64,000 bases of DNA, from positions 1 to 64,000 of the forward strand of contig NZ_AUDL01000016.1 in the NCBI RefSeq assembly GCF_000425445.1, given 5' to 3'. Shown here piece after piece: positions 63,594 through 64,000 of this stretch. Every line of letters begins with the position of its first letter. The stretch's first letter is position 1. The DNA is from Flavobacterium denitrificans DSM 15936. GTDB taxonomy: Bacteria > Bacteroidota > Bacteroidia > Flavobacteriales > Flavobacteriaceae. A program made the position numbers and the translations under genes. The notes under the pieces were generated by a model that saw nothing but the letters and a program-made list of their open reading frames with translations, was not told the DNA's origin and did not search any database.

Positions 63594-63638
63594 CGCAACT
63601 AATCAGTTGCAAATATATGCAACTTTTTGGTTGCGCAA
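63594..63638 (-). promoter_or_regulatory. Promoter and candidate operator of the ArsR operon
   Basis: On the minus strand, TTG (63636-63638), 18 bases and TATATTTG (63610-63617) form a full consensus promoter. Overlapping it are inverted GTTGC half-sites: GCAACT-N4-AGTTGC (63595-63610) and GTTGCA-N6-TGCAAC (63606-63623), plus GTTGC at 63631-63635. This suits binding by the ArsR dimer over the -7 box and start site, i.e. self-repression. Confidence 0.65.
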
Positions 63639-63680
63639 TTCAAAAAAGCATATTTTTTTTTTGAAGAAAAATACCTAAAC

Positions 63681-63715
63681 AAAAAAAGACGCATCAAAAA
63701 TGCGCCTTTTTCTTT
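63681..63715 (-). terminator. Terminator of the partial lipoprotein gene
   Basis: On the minus strand AAAAAGGCGCAT pairs with ATGCGTCTTTTT with a TTTTG loop and ends in seven Ts. It follows the stop at 63733. Confidence 0.85.
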
Positions 63716-63732
63716 ATAATCGTGTTATATAA

Positions 63733-64000
63733 TTACTTTCGAAATTTATTCTTTACAATGATGTCTTTTAATTTAGCTTTTAGGTCTTCACCAGTATCGT
63801 AGACCATTTGTTCATTATTTGGAAATGCGACAGCGCGTTTGTCAAAATATCCTAAATAATTATCATCACAAGCATTTCTATTTCCTTTGTAAGTAGAATA
63901 AACATTCTCAAAAACAAATTCACTGCTAACTGGAAATGTCTGCACCAGCTGGTTGCTTTTCAGTTCAACATAATCCACTTTTGCCGTCACCAAACAAGAT
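63733..64000 (-). CDS. Probable lipoprotein, partial (cut by window edge)
   Basis: The visible 89 codons read to the window edge without a stop. The residues at the edge are S-C-L-V-T-A-K-V, where Ser-Cys could be the end of a lipobox, so this is probably a short lipoprotein with its signal peptide outside the window. The rest is polar, with NACDDNYLGYFDKRAVAF. A TTG at 63993 is no credible start. No family recognised. Confidence 0.6.
   Translation of the reverse strand, partial: SCLVTAKVDYVELKSNQLVQTFPVSSEFVFENVYSTYKGNRNACDDNYLGYFDKRAVAFPNNEQMVYDTGEDLKAKLKDIIVKNKFRK

Noticed and set aside
1..64000. CRISPR array or cas genes
   Set aside because: No run of regularly spaced identical short repeats and no cas-like protein was found; the recurring intergenic repeats are dispersed and inverted.

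Overview
The window is AT-rich chromosomal DNA of a Bacteroidota bacterium, most likely a Flavobacterium. This rests on Bacteroidota-type promoters (TAnnTTTG -7 boxes, sometimes with a TTG near -33), little Shine-Dalgarno signal, SPII lipoproteins, a fused RibBA, a LolA/LptFG/FtsK operon, and several short intergenic repeat families that I recall as common in flavobacteria. No database search was possible; family names come from motifs and protein architecture.

Layout. 1-323: 3' end of a 23S rRNA gene, a 5S rRNA gene and a terminator. 507-5518: accessory genes: a lipoprotein S33-type hydrolase, a convergent cytosine methyltransferase and candidate endonuclease (restriction-modification), and an AraC regulator overlapping a short-chain dehydrogenase that lacks its catalytic Lys. 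5738-16392: two near-identical tRNA-Ser(TGA) genes 10,570 bp apart bracket an island with a tyrosine recombinase next to the right tRNA. Its cargo is nuclease-fold and immune-like: a PD-(D/E)XK-like protein (6503-7783), a trypsin-like protease (8419-9234), a 980-aa fusion of an HSDR_N-like nuclease domain with a STAND/NACHT-like NTPase (9351-12293), and a DUF4365-like protein with a helical C-terminal part (12598-14646). This is the best candidate for an undescribed defence system.

16544-23598 is a housekeeping operon read on the minus strand (tpx, dgkA, ftsK, lolA-like, lptF/G-like, ribBA, thioesterase); the GTP cyclohydrolase II half of its RibBA has lost its zinc ligands. 24001-25491 holds peroxiredoxin, thioredoxin and a small conserved protein. 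25617-32450 looks like peptidoglycan recycling (NagZ-like GH3, GNAT, AmpG-like MFS, YngK-like hydrolase, AnmK). 32686-35479 is a second accessory cluster of four unrecognised genes, three of them membrane-anchored, which could be a sensor plus membrane-effector system.

35961-64000 is mostly metabolic: a FAD/Fe-S oxidoreductase, an APC permease, a PLP-dependent sulfur amino acid enzyme divergent from an Lrp/AsnC regulator, lpdA, a lipocalin, DoxX, a DUF4349 lipoprotein, pabB, tilS, dsbD, amt, two secreted amidohydrolase-like proteins, a Gfo/Idh/MocA oxidoreductase, a ComM/YifB ATPase, an ArsR-SRPBCC-SRPBCC operon and a partial lipoprotein at the right edge. Intergenic gaps carry at least five recurring repeat families, often as inverted pairs.
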